64,000 nucleotides of DNA, taken from the NCBI GenBank assembly GCA_029783825.1, contig JAREIK010000340.1:506354-570353 (forward strand), given 5' to 3'. Origin of the DNA: Sapria himalayana. Its lineage: Eukaryota > Streptophyta > Magnoliopsida > Malpighiales > Rafflesiaceae. The notes below the pieces were generated by a model. It searched no databases. It was not told the DNA's origin and saw only the letters and a program-made list of their open reading frames with translations. A program made the translations under genes and the position numbers. How positions within the stretch are numbered: position 1 is the stretch's first letter; each line of letters starts with the position of its first letter. Below, in pieces: positions 62,286-64,000 of this stretch.

Positions 62286-64000
62286 AGGACGGTTCAAGGG
62301 GAACTTTCTTGTGGGATGGAAGGATGTTCAACAAATCCTCAGACAAAAACGAAGAGGATGATGTCAGTCTAGCGGTCTAGGGGGAATAACAGGGTAGTCC
62401 TCGATGTTAAAGGTTGAGCCGGATAAGGTTCAATGAAATGGACTTGAAACTATGTGTGTATCTATCGTCCTTTAGAATGTAACGAAAATAGGAAGTGATG
62501 GTGAAATCCTGGACGTCACTCTTATAGGATAGTCATTCGATAAGTGAAATCCTGGATATTGAAGATGGAAGCTTGCTCGTGCGGCACTCTTATAAGAAGT
62601 TCAGGAGAAACTGCTTGTTATGTTATAGGATAGCGAGCCACGAAATGGATCATATCAGGCCACGTGATAAGCTAATCAACTCATTTGTGAACGATAAATT
62701 GGTTCCGTATCAAAAGTGGAAGGTTCTTTCTTTAGGAAGGAGATGGGCTTTCTTTTCTAGTCAGGGTAGCCCTCTTATGCTTTCACTGATTAGTTCCTCT
62801 TTCTGTTCAGTGGGGCTTTCAAGCCCTGCCCGTGTGCTTTACCCGTAGGTAAATGAAATGTTCATTCTTAGCTTTCTTCTACACCCTGGAGTTCACTTCT
62901 AATAGAGTTCATATTCTAGTAGCTCACTTCTTGGAGTGAGGAGTTCATTAGCTCATGAAGAAGGAGGAGTAGCGATTTTAGCTCATCTCGATTGGAGTGA
63001 GGAGTTCATAATCAAGTGAAAATCGAACGGGCTGTTTGTTAGAAGTATCAGGCTAAGTCCGAAAGTAGCGAGATAGCTTAAGTAGAAAGAATAGAGTGTA
63101 CGGTTTAGTCAAGCTTATGAACTATTTCATCCGATTCACAATCAATTTCAATCTAATTTCTGTGGGCTAGTGAGCCAGTTTAGGTTCGAAGATAGGTAAC
63201 TCGATAACTCAATCTCTGTAGTGGAATAGGGAGTTGCTTGTATACTTTGTTCAGACAGCACAGAATCAGAAGGGCACTAAATCAGAATCTCAGTCTTTAT
63301 CCTCCCAAACCTGCCAATCCGATTAAAACAAGCCGGGGGTTGGAGATTTTTATCACATTGAGTTCCTGCCTTAGGAAGAGAAATCTGAAAACAAGCAATT
63401 TTCCTGGTAAAACCCAAAAGGCCGATTTGAGATCCCATCTACGAGCGGAAATGGACTTGCTAGGAGTATTTATCCCATAAGACGATGTTTCCTTTCTTCT
63501 CCTCAAGCGAGGTAGATGGTGCATAATACAATAAAGTCGCACGGTTACCCACGGACTACAAGAACGTCGAGAGCAAAGCTTACTAAAAACGCCTATGCAT
63601 TGATGTTCCAGGACCGGGTTCTCGCCGGCAGAGAAGGCACATGACATGGTTACCGTAAAAGGTAATGAAGTCTGTTAAAGCGACACCACCTATTACTTCT
63701 ACTTACATGAACGTGGTTTTAGTCTTGTCAATGATAGAATTGATGACATATATATACAACTACCACACGTACAGTTCCCCTAGGAAACAATGGTCACACA
63801 GGCCCTTTCTTATCGGGGAGTGCACAATCAGCTGGACCTTGGGTTACCATTAACCTATGAATCCGGAGGATCCTGGCTAATGTTCGCCTTAGTCACAACT
63901 GACGGTACTCTACACCTTTAATAGAGGTCAGATTACCTAAAACTAACCCAATGGTAAGGAAAAGATGGACCTCCAACACCTTCACCATTGATGTTGATTA

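Larger units (their letters stand above)
57122..64000 (+). repeat. Large direct repeat A, copy 2 (runs off the end)
   Basis: Partner of 1-4560. The left block (57122-57708) and the right block (59935-64000) are collinear with copy 1. Between them is sequence absent from copy 1. The match is still continuing at the last base of the window, so the true length exceeds 6.9 kb. It contains the second gag relic and a reverse-strand anonymous frame (63297-63647) partly shared with copy 1. Confidence 0.95.

Noticed and set aside
1..64000. CRISPR array, toxin-antitoxin, phage or other bacterial defence system
   Set aside because: No regularly spaced repeats, operon structure, ribosome binding sites or bacterial protein families were seen. 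The window is plant organelle-type DNA.

Overview
This window looks like flowering-plant mitochondrial DNA, or a mitochondrial segment now in a nuclear chromosome. The diagnostic feature is the adjacent nad3-rps12 pair at 42495-43294, a classic plant mitochondrial gene pair, with its usual short G-rich spacer. Those are the only two conventional genes I can defend in 64 kb. The rest is long mitochondrial-type spacer, two families of multi-kilobase direct repeats, and scraps of foreign DNA: Ty3/gypsy gag and integrase, LINE endonuclease and reverse transcriptase, a rearranged piece of plastid 16S rRNA, and possible hAT transposon ends. I found no intact tRNA, no complete rRNA and no other respiratory gene.

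Layout. 1-4560 is repeat A copy 1, with a reverse-strand Ty3/gypsy gag relic at about 1030-2830. 4561-21986 is spacer with a gypsy integrase relic (13359-13900), a plastid rrn16 scrap (18662-18763) and a possible hAT end (12471-12533). 21987-28093 and 30281-36404 are repeat B copies 1 and 2, in direct orientation about 2.2 kb apart, each carrying the same short LINE reverse-transcriptase motif. 36405-42494 is spacer with a LINE endonuclease start at 40008. 42495-43294 is nad3 (broken) and rps12 (open but altered). 43295-57121 is spacer with small duplications, a palindrome and a strong hairpin. 57122-64000 is repeat A copy 2, which has about 2.2 kb more than copy 1 (57709-59934) and runs off the end of the window.

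The main point is decay. nad3 lacks its ATG and has TGA at codon 59, where the family has arginine (CGA). rps12 keeps its frame but carries changes at conserved residues, including one lysine of the KKPNS decoding-centre motif. The copies of A and B have drifted apart, often at CG dinucleotides. This pattern suggests either a nuclear copy of mitochondrial DNA (NUMT), where methylated CG decays, or redundant, unselected mitochondrial copies. I cannot decide between these from sequence alone. I see no gene cluster that looks like a new functional system.
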